Shown: one piece after another, positions 1 to 8,608 of the stretch
Layout of the letters: the number at the start of each line of letters is the position of its first letter
How positions within the stretch are numbered: position 1 is the first letter of the stretch
Source: an uncultured Actinomycetes bacterium
Lineage (GTDB): Bacteria; Actinomycetota; Acidimicrobiia; Acidimicrobiales; RAAP-2
Length of the DNA: 64,000 nucleotides
Reading direction: 5' to 3'
NCBI GenBank assembly: GCA_903871335.1
Contig: CAIQGE010000010.1
Location: 1-64,000 of the forward strand
Made by a program: the position numbers and the translations under genes
Notes under the pieces: generated by a model
What the model saw: the letters and a program-made list of their open reading frames with translations, nothing else
What the model was told of the DNA's origin: nothing
The model's database searches: none

Positions 1-170
1 ACGGCCGGAAGGCCCAAAATGGACGGCGCGATGGTAGCCGTCGCCCCGTTATGCGTCGGCGCCGTACCAGACGTGGCGCTGGCTACTGGCGTGACGAACC
101 CCGACGCTACACAGAGCGCCAGTAAGAGGCTGAGCACAACAAGGGGGAGAGATCGCCGAAATGGGTTCAA
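1..170 (-). CDS. N-terminus of a secreted protein (partial, runs off left edge)
   Basis: Open frame from a TTG codon at 170 to the window edge without a stop, giving 56 residues. The product begins MNPFRRSLPLVVL, has a run of about 18 hydrophobic residues and then the small-residue motif VASA, a typical Sec signal peptide with predicted cleavage after residue 32. A GAGGTGG Shine-Dalgarno sequence lies just before the TTG, and an in-frame TAA directly precedes it, so the start is well fixed. The mature part visible (TSGTAPTHNGATATIAPS) is Thr/Ala/Ser-rich and not recognisable. It is divergent from the exporter at 465. The signal peptide is seen in the sequence; function is unknown because the body of the protein lies outside the window. 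Confidence 0.7.
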   Translation of the reverse strand, partial: MNPFRRSLPLVVLSLLLALCVASGFVTPVASATSGTAPTHNGATATIAPSILGLPA

Positions 171-437
171 TTACCCACCTCACTCGGGACAATGTCCCTC
201 GGCGGATCCGAGCCGTGATGCGTCAACTGTGACCTTTCAGGATCGGAGCGCGAACTGCACGTGACTCCGGAATGAATATCGAACTGTACTAGACTTTTTT
301 TTTTCAGTATAGGACCGGAATTTTCCCATTTCGATGATCTACAGCATCTGGGTATATAGGAAAGTCCAAGGATTCTTTCTTCGCCGCTACATGGCAACCG
401 CCCACGGGCTCTCCCCACGGCTCGCTTCGGAGAGTAT

Positions 438-458
438 CTAGGTGCTGGCCCCTAGCAT
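438..458 (+). promoter_or_regulatory. Dyad and -10-like element before the MFS exporter
   Basis: CTAGG (438-442) and CCTAG (451-455) form an inverted repeat. The right arm overlaps TAGCAT (453-458), a -10-like hexamer only 6 nt before the ATG at 465, and there is no Shine-Dalgarno sequence. This fits a leaderless promoter with a possible repressor site across it. No regulator gene is adjacent, so repression is speculation. Confidence 0.35.
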
Positions 459-464
459 CTCCTC

Positions 465-1907
465 ATGCCCGAGGCACCCACCACTCACCGTCACGCACCC
501 GACGGACTCATCCTCGCGATCGCGTGTTTGGCCCAATTCATGGTGGTCCTGGACGTCTCGATCGTCAACGTGGCCTTGCCCAGCATTCAGCACGACCTCC
601 ACTTCACCGATGCCGGTGTCCAGTGGGTCGTTAACGCTTACGTGTTGACCTTCGCCGGCTTCCTCTTGCTCGGAGGTCGCGCCGCGGACCTCTTTGGTCG
701 ACGATTGGTCTATCTCTGTGGTCTCGCGATCTTTACCATCGCGTCGATCGGCGCTGGATTTGCGGCGACCAGCGGCCAGATGATTGCGGTACGAGCTCTG
801 CAGGGAATTGGTGGAGCGATCTTGTCGCCCGCCACGCTCACGATCATCGTGACGACATTTCGTGGTGAGAAATTGCCGCGGGCCATCGGCGCGTGGAGTG
901 CCGTCGCGGGCGCCGGTGGCGCCGTAGGAGTACTGCTCGGTGGCATTCTCGTCGGCGAACTGAACTGGCGTTGGATCTTCTTCATCAATGTCCCGATCGG
1001 CATTGCCGCGAGCATCGTTGCGCTCCTCTATCTCCGCGAGATGCGCAACCAGGACGCTCTCGTGAAGCTCGACATCATGGGTTCGCTCCTCGTGACCGGC
1101 TCACTCAGCGCCATCGTCTACGGCGTCGTGCACGCGAGTTCCGCCGGATGGGCGTCCACCACGTCGACGTCGTGTTTCTTCGCGGGCGCCATCGGTGTCG
1201 TGGTTTTCATCTTTTGGGAGCTGCGCGTCGCGAGCCACCCATTGCTGCCGTTTCGCATTTTCCGTAGCCGTTCACTGAGGGGGGCCGACCTCGTGATGCT
1301 CCTGATCGGAGGGGCTTTCTTCTCCATGTGGTTCTTCTTGAGTTTTTACTTGCAAAACGTTCTCCATATGAGCGCGCTTCGCGCGGGTTTCGCGTTTGCC
1401 CCGATGTCGGTCGCGATCATTGCGGGTGCTCAGGTGAGTTCGCGCTTGACGTCTCGCGCAGGAGTGCGGCCACTTCTCTTCGTCGGCACTCTGACGGCGG
1501 CCCTGGGGTTTGCCTGGCTGTCGACGATCCAAGCGACGTCGTCCTACTGGACCGTAGTGCTGCCCGCGGCCATCGTCGCGTCGTTCGCGATGGGCATCTT
1601 GTTCACGCCACTGGCTACCGCGGCCACGAGTGACGTCGATCGTGCGGACGCGGGACTGGCGTCAGGGATCTTGAACACGGCACGACAAATCGGTGGTTCG
1701 CTCGGTCTCGCGGCGCTGGCGACGGCGGCCACGTCTCGCTCCAACACGTTCGCCAATCCCTATTCGCCCGTCGCCCTCACCTCGGGATACCGACTCGCAT
1801 TTCTCATCTCGTCGGGCATCCTGCTCGTCGCGTTCGCGCTGAGCTTTCTCTTACCCGCGAGCACCGGACGGCACCGCGCCGAGAACGTGGTCGTGGACAC
1901 TCACTGA
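465..1907 (+). CDS. MFS drug exporter, DHA2 (14-TM, EmrB/QacA-like)
   Basis: Predicted proton-coupled multidrug exporter of 480 aa in the cytoplasmic membrane. Residues about 25-45 carry the DHA2 motif around LDVSIVNVALPSI, followed by the MFS motif A form GGRAADLFGRR near residue 75 and the motif C-like segment GAGGAVGVLLGG near residue 155. The length and the number of hydrophobic stretches fit the 14-helix subfamily. The ATG at 465 is chosen because it precedes the first helix by about 15 residues and a -10-like TAGCAT lies 6 nt upstream; no ribosome binding site is visible. It is convergent with the MmpL-type gene, sharing a hairpin at 1914-1938. The substrate cannot be read from sequence. 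Family assignment is firm; efflux of a specific drug is inference. Confidence 0.88.
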   Translation: MPEAPTTHRHAPDGLILAIACLAQFMVVLDVSIVNVALPSIQHDLHFTDAGVQWVVNAYVLTFAGFLLLGGRAADLFGRRLVYLCGLAIFTIASIGAGFAATSGQMIAVRALQGIGGAILSPATLTIIVTTFRGEKLPRAIGAWSAVAGAGGAVGVLLGGILVGELNWRWIFFINVPIGIAASIVALLYLREMRNQDALVKLDIMGSLLVTGSLSAIVYGVVHASSAGWASTTSTSCFFAGAIGVVVFIFWELRVASHPLLPFRIFRSRSLRGADLVMLLIGGAFFSMWFFLSFYLQNVLHMSALRAGFAFAPMSVAIIAGAQVSSRLTSRAGVRPLLFVGTLTAALGFAWLSTIQATSSYWTVVLPAAIVASFAMGILFTPLATAATSDVDRADAGLASGILNTARQIGGSLGLAALATAATSRSNTFANPYSPVALTSGYRLAFLISSGILLVAFALSFLLPASTGRHRAENVVVDTH

Positions 1908-1913
1908 CGTTGC

Positions 1914-1938
1914 CACGAGTGAGGTGCGATCACTCGTG
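1914..1938. terminator. Bidirectional hairpin between convergent genes
   Basis: CACGAGTGA (1914-1922) pairs perfectly with TCACTCGTG (1930-1938) around a 7-nt loop. It sits just after the MFS stop codon, and the MmpL stop codon (1930-1932 on the minus strand) is inside the stem. There is no clear U-run, so termination is inferred from position and symmetry. Confidence 0.5.
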
Positions 1939-4116
1939 CTCGAGTCCAATCTTCGGCAGCAGTTTGTCGAGGCTCTTCGGGAACCACCAATTCGCCTTCC
2001 CGAAAAGGAACATCACGGCGGGGACAATCGCCATGCGAATAATCACCGCGTCCACCAAGACACCGCCGGCGAGTCCTAGTCCGAACTCCTTAATGATGCG
2101 TTCGCCACCCAGAATGAACGAAGCGAACACCACGATCATGATGGCGGCCGCTGCCGTGATCGTCTTGCCCGTTCGGGCGAGTCCTAGCCGAACCGCGGTG
2201 CGGTTGTCGCCCGACTTTTGCCACTCTTCGTGCATGCGAGTTACCAAGAACACTTGGTAGTCCATCGAGAGTCCGAAGAGAATCGCGAACATCATCACCG
2301 GCAAGAAAGCCTCGATAGGTCCTGGTCGGTTCACGCCAAAGAGATCGCCGAGCCAGCCCCATTGGAAGACGGCCGTCAGCACACCAAAGGCCGCACCGAT
2401 GGACAACAGGTTCATCACGGCGGACAGGATCGGAACGACAACACTGCGGAACACCACCGCGAGGAGGAGGAACGACAGCAAGACCACGAGCCCAATGAAG
2501 AGAGGCAGCTTCGAGGAGAGGACGTGGGCGAAGTCGACAAAGACGGCGGTGATGCCGCCGACGTAGACCACCAACGTCGAGTTCTTGGTGATCGGCGGGA
2601 TCACGTCATGTCGCAACGTTGAAATCAACGTCGTGGTCGCGGCGTCCTGCGGAGCGGAGGTGGGTACGACGACGGCGACTTCGAGTTCGTTGAACGACGC
2701 GGGTAAGCACGAGGCCGTCATACATCCGGCGACGGGAGTCTTCGGAAACCACGCGACACCCTGAACACCGGGGGTGGTCTTCGCGGCCTGATACACCTCG
2801 GAGAACGTCATGAATTCGGCCGGTGTGTGAACCTCCGACACAAGCTGTAGCGGTCCGTTATAGCCCGGACCGAAACCCTTTGCGATCAGGTCATACGCGG
2901 TGCGCGTGGTCGTGCCCAGCGGGTCATTGCCCTGGTCCGACGATCCCAGACGCATGGAGAAGAACGGCACCGCGATCAGGACGATCAAGATCGTGGCGAT
3001 GATCGCCGGAATTGCGGGACGACGATCGATGAAGTTCGCCCAGTTCGTCCAGAAGCCCTTGGCGGCGCTGGCCGGTCGCGGCCCGTTGGCGGCGAGACTC
3101 TTGCGCTGCTTGCCCGAGAGGATGCGGGGTCCCACGAACCCGAGAATCGCGGGGAGCAGGGTCAACGCGGCGATCATCGTGAAGGCCACGCCAATCGACG
3201 CGGCGACCGCCAAGCCGTAGAGGAAACTCACACCAAGAGCGAACATCCCGAGCAGTGCGATACACACAATGATGCCGGCGAAGAGCACGGCACGTCCCGA
3301 GGTGTTCACCGCCTGCACGATCGACTCTTCGACGCTCAAGCCTTCGAGGAGGCCTTGTCGGTGTCGCGTCACAATAAAGAGGGCGTAGTCCACGCCCACA
3401 CCCAGACCAATCAAGATCACGAGTTCCGGCGCGAACATCGGCATCGCCATCACGTGCGTCAACATGCCAATAATCGCGGTTGCGGTGCCGAGGGCGATGA
3501 GCGCGCTGGCCAGTGGCATCAACGCGGCAAAAATGGATCCGAAGACCAGTAGCAAGACCACGAGTGCCGCCAGAGCCCCGATGCCGGTTCCACCAATCGT
3601 GACCTTGTTGGCCGCCTCGGCCACCTGACCGGCGACGGCTACCTCGAGACCGGCCGTGCCATTGAATTTCGTCGCGGTAGCCACGAACGTCTTTGCTTCT
3701 TCGGTCGTAATCTTCGGCGCGATCACGTCAAAGGTGACGTTGGCGTACGCAATCGTCTTGTCCGAACTGACGTAGAACACTCCCTGCGGAGATAGCGGAG
3801 AGACAATCTTCGACACGTGCGGCAATGTGGCGACGTCGGCGAGTGTTGTATTGATCGCCGCGATCACGCCAGGGGACATCACCGTCTTTCCCGCGGGCGC
3901 CGCGAAGACGATCTGGTCCGTGTCGCCGCCCTGGGTGGGCTCGTGCAGCTTGATCAGTTCCAGAGCTTTCGTGGACTCAGTGCCCGGCAAGCTGAAGTTG
4001 TTGGAGTAATTCGTTCCCACGGCCCGACCAATGGCGAAGGTCAACACAAAGGCAACAATCCACACCACCAGCACGATGCGGCGGTAGCGAACACAGAAGG
4101 TGGCGAGGGCGCGCAC
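1930..4116 (-). CDS. MmpL/RND-family membrane transporter
   Basis: A 728-aa polytopic protein of the MMPL branch of the RND superfamily, which exports lipids or other hydrophobic compounds across the actinobacterial membrane. The N-terminus RALATFCVRYRRIVLVVWIVAF contains the first helix. Two large extracytoplasmic loops alternate with two five-to-six-helix bundles; each bundle carries the family signature (GLGVGVDYALFIVTRHR near residue 240, GLSMDYQVFLVTRMHEEW near residue 610). The GTG at 4116 is preferred over the ATG at 4164 because AAGGAG (4122-4127) lies 5 nt upstream. It is divergent from the VOC gene at 4199. Cargo is unknown; no polyketide or lipid synthesis genes are nearby. Confidence 0.88.
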   Translation of the reverse strand: MRALATFCVRYRRIVLVVWIVAFVLTFAIGRAVGTNYSNNFSLPGTESTKALELIKLHEPTQGGDTDQIVFAAPAGKTVMSPGVIAAINTTLADVATLPHVSKIVSPLSPQGVFYVSSDKTIAYANVTFDVIAPKITTEEAKTFVATATKFNGTAGLEVAVAGQVAEAANKVTIGGTGIGALAALVVLLLVFGSIFAALMPLASALIALGTATAIIGMLTHVMAMPMFAPELVILIGLGVGVDYALFIVTRHRQGLLEGLSVEESIVQAVNTSGRAVLFAGIIVCIALLGMFALGVSFLYGLAVAASIGVAFTMIAALTLLPAILGFVGPRILSGKQRKSLAANGPRPASAAKGFWTNWANFIDRRPAIPAIIATILIVLIAVPFFSMRLGSSDQGNDPLGTTTRTAYDLIAKGFGPGYNGPLQLVSEVHTPAEFMTFSEVYQAAKTTPGVQGVAWFPKTPVAGCMTASCLPASFNELEVAVVVPTSAPQDAATTTLISTLRHDVIPPITKNSTLVVYVGGITAVFVDFAHVLSSKLPLFIGLVVLLSFLLLAVVFRSVVVPILSAVMNLLSIGAAFGVLTAVFQWGWLGDLFGVNRPGPIEAFLPVMMFAILFGLSMDYQVFLVTRMHEEWQKSGDNRTAVRLGLARTGKTITAAAAIMIVVFASFILGGERIIKEFGLGLAGGVLVDAVIIRMAIVPAVMFLFGKANWWFPKSLDKLLPKIGLEHE

Positions 4117-4185
4117 ACGTACTCCTTGACTGAGCCGAAAAATCCGGCGGGGGGACCCCACCATCGTAGAGGCGGACGAGGAATC

Positions 4186-4191
4186 TAGATT
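4186..4191 (+). promoter_or_regulatory. -10-like hexamer of a leaderless gene
   Basis: TAGATT ends 7 nt before the GTG start of the VOC gene, and no Shine-Dalgarno sequence intervenes. This spacing would put the transcription start at or next to the start codon. No convincing -35 is seen. Confidence 0.4.
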
Positions 4192-4198
4192 CAGACCC

Positions 4199-4564
4199 GT
4201 GGGCGCACAACTTCGTTATTTTCAATTCAATTCCGAGAACGTCACGGAACAATCGCGGTTCCTGGCCTCGCTATTCGGATGGGACATCACTGTTGCCGAA
4301 CACGAGCGACACGCATTCTTTGACCACCACGGACCAGCGGACGCCGTGCAGGGCGACATCGAAATCGCCAATGGCGACATCCCAACGGGACTCATTGTGT
4401 ACTGGGAGGTCAGCGACCTGGAGTCCCACTGTGCGCGAGCACAACAACTCGGTGGGCGCGTTCGTGTCGCGCCCACCGAGTTACCGAACAACTATGGATC
4501 CGTTGCCCTGATCGTCGACCTCGACGGCAACACGCTCGGTCTCTACTGCCCACCGACCGCCTAA
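4199..4564 (+). CDS. VOC-superfamily (glyoxalase/bleomycin-resistance fold) protein
   Basis: A 121-aa single-domain protein. It has the paired beta-alpha-beta-beta-beta layout of the vicinal oxygen chelate fold: an N-terminal half FNSENVTEQSRFLASLFGWD and a C-terminal half ending with ALIVDLDGNTLGLY, where the Asp-Gly-Asn and the terminal aromatic region match the family's usual second metal-site region. Many homologues of this size are uncharacterised dioxygenase-like or antibiotic-binding proteins, so the substrate is open. The GTG start is supported by a -10-like TAGATT 7 nt upstream. Its TAA stop overlaps the stop of the convergent surface-protein gene (4561-4563). Confidence 0.75.
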   Translation: MGAQLRYFQFNSENVTEQSRFLASLFGWDITVAEHERHAFFDHHGPADAVQGDIEIANGDIPTGLIVYWEVSDLESHCARAQQLGGRVRVAPTELPNNYGSVALIVDLDGNTLGLYCPPTA

Positions 4565-6087
4565 AGAACGCGCCGGCGGCGCAGCAGGGCGATCGCACCA
4601 CTGAGCAGAACTGCCACTCCACCAACCATCACGGCGCCGAGGGCCCACGGTGTAGCGGCGGCCGGCGAGGTCACGTGCCCGAGGGCCACCGTGTGTCGTT
4701 CCAAGTTGCGAGGAGTAGCGACCTTGTCGAAGCGAACCGGCGTCACGGTCGAGCTACCCGAACCATTCGCCGCCGTCGCAACCGCCGTCGGAGCAACAGC
4801 ACCAGCGAGGTCGTATTCAATGAGGTGCATCGGGTAATAGGTGACGGTCAGTCCAGTGATTTCCGTCGAGCCGTCCGTATGAGCGCTGAGATCGCAGGTC
4901 GCCGTGTCTCCCGCCACACCATCGGAGTCAACGGTGCACACGTCGCCCTGATCGGTGGTGACCTCATACCAGCCACTGCTGTTGGCATTGGTTACCTCGG
5001 GCCAAGAGATCGTCCATCCCCCGTCGCCGTTGCTAATCGGTGTGACCGAGACCGTGCCCGGGTCCACGACGGTGCCGGTGCCCAGTACCACCGGAATCGG
5101 ATCCACCGGGATGTGAGCGATGGTGCCACCCGAAATATCGATGCTGCCCGTAGGTGTCGTGAAATCACCGATCGGCGTATGCGCCACGATCGAGATCTCG
5201 TATCCCGTTCCGTCCGCCACGGCGGGCACGCTGTCACTGGTGGCGCCAGCTCCCAGGCTGTCGTCGGCAATCTGCGTCCCGTTGCCGTCCGTGACCATCA
5301 CGTCATATTCCGTGACGTCGCTCGCATTCGACGACCACGTCACCGTGATCACACCGTTCGAGGCATCAAGTGACACGAGGGTCGGTGCGGCGTCATTGGA
5401 GTACGCACCACCGGCGAGGTCGAAGGCGCCGGACGCGTCCGACGAGAGGTCGCCGCCGGGCGTGATGGCGGTCACGACTGCGTAGTAACCCGTCCCGTCG
5501 GGGACGTTAGCGAACGTGTCCCTCGTCGCCGACGCCGACAAGGTGTCCTCCTGAACGACGTTGCCGTTCTGGTCATAGAGCGTGACGTCCAGCGACGACG
5601 CGTCGGCCGCGTCATTCGTCCACGTCACGGTGACGTTGCCCGCGGTGGCGCCCACGGTTTGAATCGACGGCGCGTTATCGAGAACGTAGGTACCACCCGT
5701 GACGTCGAATGGTGCCGTCGAATCGGAGCTCAGATCACCCGACGGAGTGTTGGCTACCACACTGATGGTGTAACCGCCGCCGTCGGCCACGTTGTTCAAG
5801 GTGTCGGTCGTCGCGGTTGACGCCAAGTTGTCGTCGACGACTACGTTGCCCGACTGATCGTAGAGAATCACGTCGAGAGATGTGGCGTCGGGCGCGTTAT
5901 CCGTCCACGTGACCGTGAGGTCACCGGCGGAACCGGAGACGGCGGTAATGGACGGCGCGGAGGAGGCAATGACGTCGGCACCCGCGGCCAACGGAGTGGC
6001 GATGGCCACGGTGCCCATAAGAACGGTGCCCACGGCCGCGCGACGAAGCACGCGGGTGGTGAGTGAGGGAGTTTGAGTTCGCTTCAT
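4561..6087 (-). CDS. Exported repeat protein with C-terminal membrane anchor
   Basis: A 508-aa protein. Residues 1-38 form a signal peptide (two Arg clusters, hydrophobic core, TPLAAGA). Three tandem beta-rich repeats of about 90 residues follow, each with the pattern APS(I/L)-x-G/N-x-(V/L)-TVTW, then YDQ-GN-V, then GY-x-ISVVA-TP-GD and a closing GG-T/A. They resemble Fn3/Ig-like modules. A fourth divergent unit covers about 330-440. The C-terminus WALGAVMVGGVAVLLSGAIA is a transmembrane helix followed by LLRRRR, a stop-transfer tail; no LPxTG motif is seen. The likely role is surface display or adhesion (inference). It is divergent from the liv operon and shares its stop region with the VOC gene. 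Confidence 0.75.
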   Translation of the reverse strand: MKRTQTPSLTTRVLRRAAVGTVLMGTVAIATPLAAGADVIASSAPSITAVSGSAGDLTVTWTDNAPDATSLDVILYDQSGNVVVDDNLASTATTDTLNNVADGGGYTISVVANTPSGDLSSDSTAPFDVTGGTYVLDNAPSIQTVGATAGNVTVTWTNDAADASSLDVTLYDQNGNVVQEDTLSASATRDTFANVPDGTGYYAVVTAITPGGDLSSDASGAFDLAGGAYSNDAAPTLVSLDASNGVITVTWSSNASDVTEYDVMVTDGNGTQIADDSLGAGATSDSVPAVADGTGYEISIVAHTPIGDFTTPTGSIDISGGTIAHIPVDPIPVVLGTGTVVDPGTVSVTPISNGDGGWTISWPEVTNANSSGWYEVTTDQGDVCTVDSDGVAGDTATCDLSAHTDGSTEITGLTVTYYPMHLIEYDLAGAVAPTAVATAANGSGSSTVTPVRFDKVATPRNLERHTVALGHVTSPAAATPWALGAVMVGGVAVLLSGAIALLRRRRVL

Positions 6088-6213
6088 GCTCTCTACTTGT
6101 CGTCAGCGCCGAATCTCTTACCGTGAAATCTCGCTTTTGTGTCATTCGCCCCGCGATGAGGGCGTGCATTGAGGAATCGGCGCTCCAATTTCCCCCAAAA
6201 GTCAGGGAGCGAC

Positions 6214-6219
6214 TAGGTT
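6214..6219 (+). promoter_or_regulatory. -10-like hexamer upstream of livG
   Basis: TAGGTT lies 10 nt before the GTG start of the first liv gene. No strong ribosome binding site is visible, so the transcript may have a very short or no leader. No -35 match is clear. Confidence 0.3.
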
Positions 6220-6229
6220 TAACGCTGCC

Positions 6230-7012
6230 GTGGATACTGCCGCCCCCTCAGAAACGATCCTCCAGGTCGAGAACGTATCGGTGCGCTTCGGCGGACTAGC
6301 TGCTCTCACCGACGTCACCTTTGACGTTAAGCACGGGGAAATTGTCGGTCTGATTGGACCCAACGGCGCCGGAAAGACCACGGCGTTCAACGTGGCCTGT
6401 GGATTCGTTCGTCCCACGACGGGAGCGGTGCACTTTCCGCACGCGAAGCGCACCAACCTGAAGCCGCACCAGTTGGCTCGTTCCGGAGTCGCGCGCACTC
6501 TGCAAGGAGTCGGCCTTTTCGAACATTGCACGGTTCTCGAAAACGTGATGGCGGGTGCCCAAAGCCGCCGGGGTGACGGTGTCGTCACCGGACTTCTGGG
6601 ACTGCCTGGTGGCCGCCGACACAACCAAGAGCTTCGCGAAGAGGCCATGGCGACTCTGGAACGCCTCGGGATCGCCAATTTCGCCGCCGCGCTTCCTTCG
6701 GCCATTCCCTACGGAATCGCAAAGAAAGTCTCCGTCGCCCGCGCGCTGATGATCCAGCCCCAGCTCCTGATGCTGGACGAACCCGCGTCGGGACTCGACG
6801 AAGTCGAACTCGAAGAGTTCGCGGCCTTGATCACCGGGCTCCGGTCCTCGATGGGTGTCCTGCTCGTCGAACACAACATGGAATTCGTCATGCCGTTAGT
6901 CGACCGCCTCGTGGTACTTAATTTCGGCAACGTCATCGCCACCGGCACGCCCGAGGAAGTCCGGACCAACAACGACGTCATCGAGGCGTATTTGGGGGTT
7001 GACCATGATTAA
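6230..7012 (+). CDS. livG: Branched-chain amino-acid ABC transporter ATP-binding protein LivG
   Basis: First ATPase of a HAAT-family importer, 260 aa, peripheral on the cytoplasmic face of LivHM. Walker A is GPNGAGKTT (about residues 43-51). The signature region is atypical, reading YGIAKKVSVARALMIQP near residue 165 in place of a classic LSGGQ, followed by Walker B LLMLDEPASGLD and the switch histidine in LLVEHNMEFVM. The C-terminal IEAYLG tail is typical of LivG. The GTG at 6230 begins the cistron, and its stop overlaps the livF start by 8 bp (ATG at 7005). The variant signature loop departs from the family consensus and deserves note; the rest of the motifs are intact. Substrate could be Leu/Ile/Val, urea or amides. 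Confidence 0.88.
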   Translation: MDTAAPSETILQVENVSVRFGGLAALTDVTFDVKHGEIVGLIGPNGAGKTTAFNVACGFVRPTTGAVHFPHAKRTNLKPHQLARSGVARTLQGVGLFEHCTVLENVMAGAQSRRGDGVVTGLLGLPGGRRHNQELREEAMATLERLGIANFAAALPSAIPYGIAKKVSVARALMIQPQLLMLDEPASGLDEVELEEFAALITGLRSSMGVLLVEHNMEFVMPLVDRLVVLNFGNVIATGTPEEVRTNNDVIEAYLGVDHD

Positions 7013-7715
7013 GGTCGCCAACCTCAACGTCAGTTACGGTGCCGTCAAGGCCCTCCGCGACGTGAGTTTTGAGGCCCCGTCGGGCGCGATTACCGCCGTT
7101 TTGGGGGCCAACGGAGCCGGCAAGACCACCCTGTTGCGCACCATTAGTGCCTTGGTCGAGCCCCAGTCGGGCCAGATCTTCCTCGACGAGAGGAACCTTG
7201 TCGGCATGCGGCCCGAGGCAATTGCCCGTTTGGGAGTGGCCCACGTTCCCGAGGGCCGGGGCGTCATCGGTGAATTCACGGTCGACGAAAATTTACGATT
7301 AGGTGCCATTGCGCACAAAGTGACTTTGGCAGAGGGTATTGCCGAGCAATTCGAACTCTTCCCGATCCTCAAGGAGCGCCGCAAGCAATACGCCGCGACC
7401 CTCTCGGGTGGTGAACGTCAGATGCTGGCCGTGGCTCGTGCCATGATCGCTCAGCCGACGGTGCTGCTGCTCGACGAACCGTCGTTGGGCTTGGCGCCGA
7501 AGGTGACCTTCGACATCATGACGACCATTCGTCAACTCTGCGAGTCGCGCAAGTTGACCGTTCTCCTCGTGGAGCAGAATGCCAAGTCGGCCTTGCGCAT
7601 TGCGGACTTCGCCACCGTGCTGCACGTCGGCACGGCCATCGCGTCGCGACCGGCCGCCGAAGTGGCTGCGGATGACAGTTTGCGGGAGTACTACCTAGGA
7701 ATGCCTTCCTCATGA
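7005..7715 (+). CDS. livF: Branched-chain amino-acid ABC transporter ATP-binding protein LivF
   Basis: Second ATPase of the importer, 236 aa. Walker A GANGAGKTTLL, the Q-loop region, LSGGERQML signature, Walker B VLLLDEPSLGLAP and VEQNAKSAL with the switch region are all present. The family end EYYLG is seen. The ATG at 7005 is chosen over the upstream in-frame TTG at 6999 because the product then starts MIKVANLNVSYG, matching the family; a G-rich stretch (GGGGG) precedes it. It overlaps livG by 8 bp and livH by 4 bp (ATGA), so translation of the cassette is probably coupled. Confidence 0.92.
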   Translation: MIKVANLNVSYGAVKALRDVSFEAPSGAITAVLGANGAGKTTLLRTISALVEPQSGQIFLDERNLVGMRPEAIARLGVAHVPEGRGVIGEFTVDENLRLGAIAHKVTLAEGIAEQFELFPILKERRKQYAATLSGGERQMLAVARAMIAQPTVLLLDEPSLGLAPKVTFDIMTTIRQLCESRKLTVLLVEQNAKSALRIADFATVLHVGTAIASRPAAEVAADDSLREYYLGMPSS

Positions 7716-8608
7716 ACGGATTTCTCACTAACCGCATCTTGAGCGACGTGCTCTACGGCATCACGAACGGCGTCACGATTGGGCTCGTCGCCCTGTGCCT
7801 CGTTCTCATTTGGCGTTCCACGCATATTTTGAACTTTGCCCAAGGACCGATGGCGATGTTCGTGACCTACATCGGGCTCACGCAGATGGATCACGGTCTG
7901 GGCTTTTGGCCGGCCGCGTTGATCTGCATGGTGGTCGGTTTCTTGTTCTCCGGTCTCACCGAGCGCCTCATCGTCCGACCTCTCTACAACAAAGCGGAGA
8001 TCAATCCGATTGTGGTCATGGTCGGCTTCTTCACCGTGCTCGAAGCGGTCGCGACAGCCATCTGGACCAATATCCCTCGCTATCCCGTCGCTCCGTTCTC
8101 GTCGATCAACTTTCAAGCGGGCGGCAGTCCGACCGCTCTGAGTCCGCTCGCGGTCTTCCAAATTGTTCTCGCCGTGGGTGCCATGGCGCTCGTCACCGTG
8201 CTGTTCAACTACACCAAACTCGGATTGCAGTTGCGCGCCAGCGCACTGGCGCCCGAAGTCGCGAAGCTGTTGGGGGTGCGGGTCAACCGCCTTCTGACCC
8301 TCGGTTGGAGCATCGCCGGCGTCGTCGGCGCAGTCGCCGCCGTCGTGGTCGCGATTAACCCGTCGGGCATGTCGCCTTCCATGATGGACGGCATTTTCAT
8401 TCTGGGCTTTGTCGCCGCCGCGATTGGTGGACTGGAGAGCCCGCTCGGCGCACTGGTCGCGGGAGTGAGCATGGGGATTCTCATGCAATTCATTAACGAC
8501 TACTGGAACTCGAACTACGCCGACCTCGTGGCCGTGCTCATCCTGATCGTCGTGCTCATGGTCCGCCCACAGGGACTCTTCACCAAGAACACCGCGAGGC
8601 GCGTCTGA
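7712..8608 (+). CDS. livH: Branched-chain amino-acid ABC transporter permease LivH
   Basis: A 298-aa permease with about eight transmembrane segments. The segment ILNFAQGPMAMFVTY is the LivH hallmark near residue 40, and the cytoplasmic EAA-like loop GLQLRASALAPEVAKLLGVRVNRLL lies near residue 190 before GLESPLGALVAG. It starts at ATG inside the livF stop (ATGA) and ends in TGATG shared with livM. It forms the membrane channel with LivM. Confidence 0.93.
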   Translation: MNGFLTNRILSDVLYGITNGVTIGLVALCLVLIWRSTHILNFAQGPMAMFVTYIGLTQMDHGLGFWPAALICMVVGFLFSGLTERLIVRPLYNKAEINPIVVMVGFFTVLEAVATAIWTNIPRYPVAPFSSINFQAGGSPTALSPLAVFQIVLAVGAMALVTVLFNYTKLGLQLRASALAPEVAKLLGVRVNRLLTLGWSIAGVVGAVAAVVVAINPSGMSPSMMDGIFILGFVAAAIGGLESPLGALVAGVSMGILMQFINDYWNSNYADLVAVLILIVVLMVRPQGLFTKNTARRV

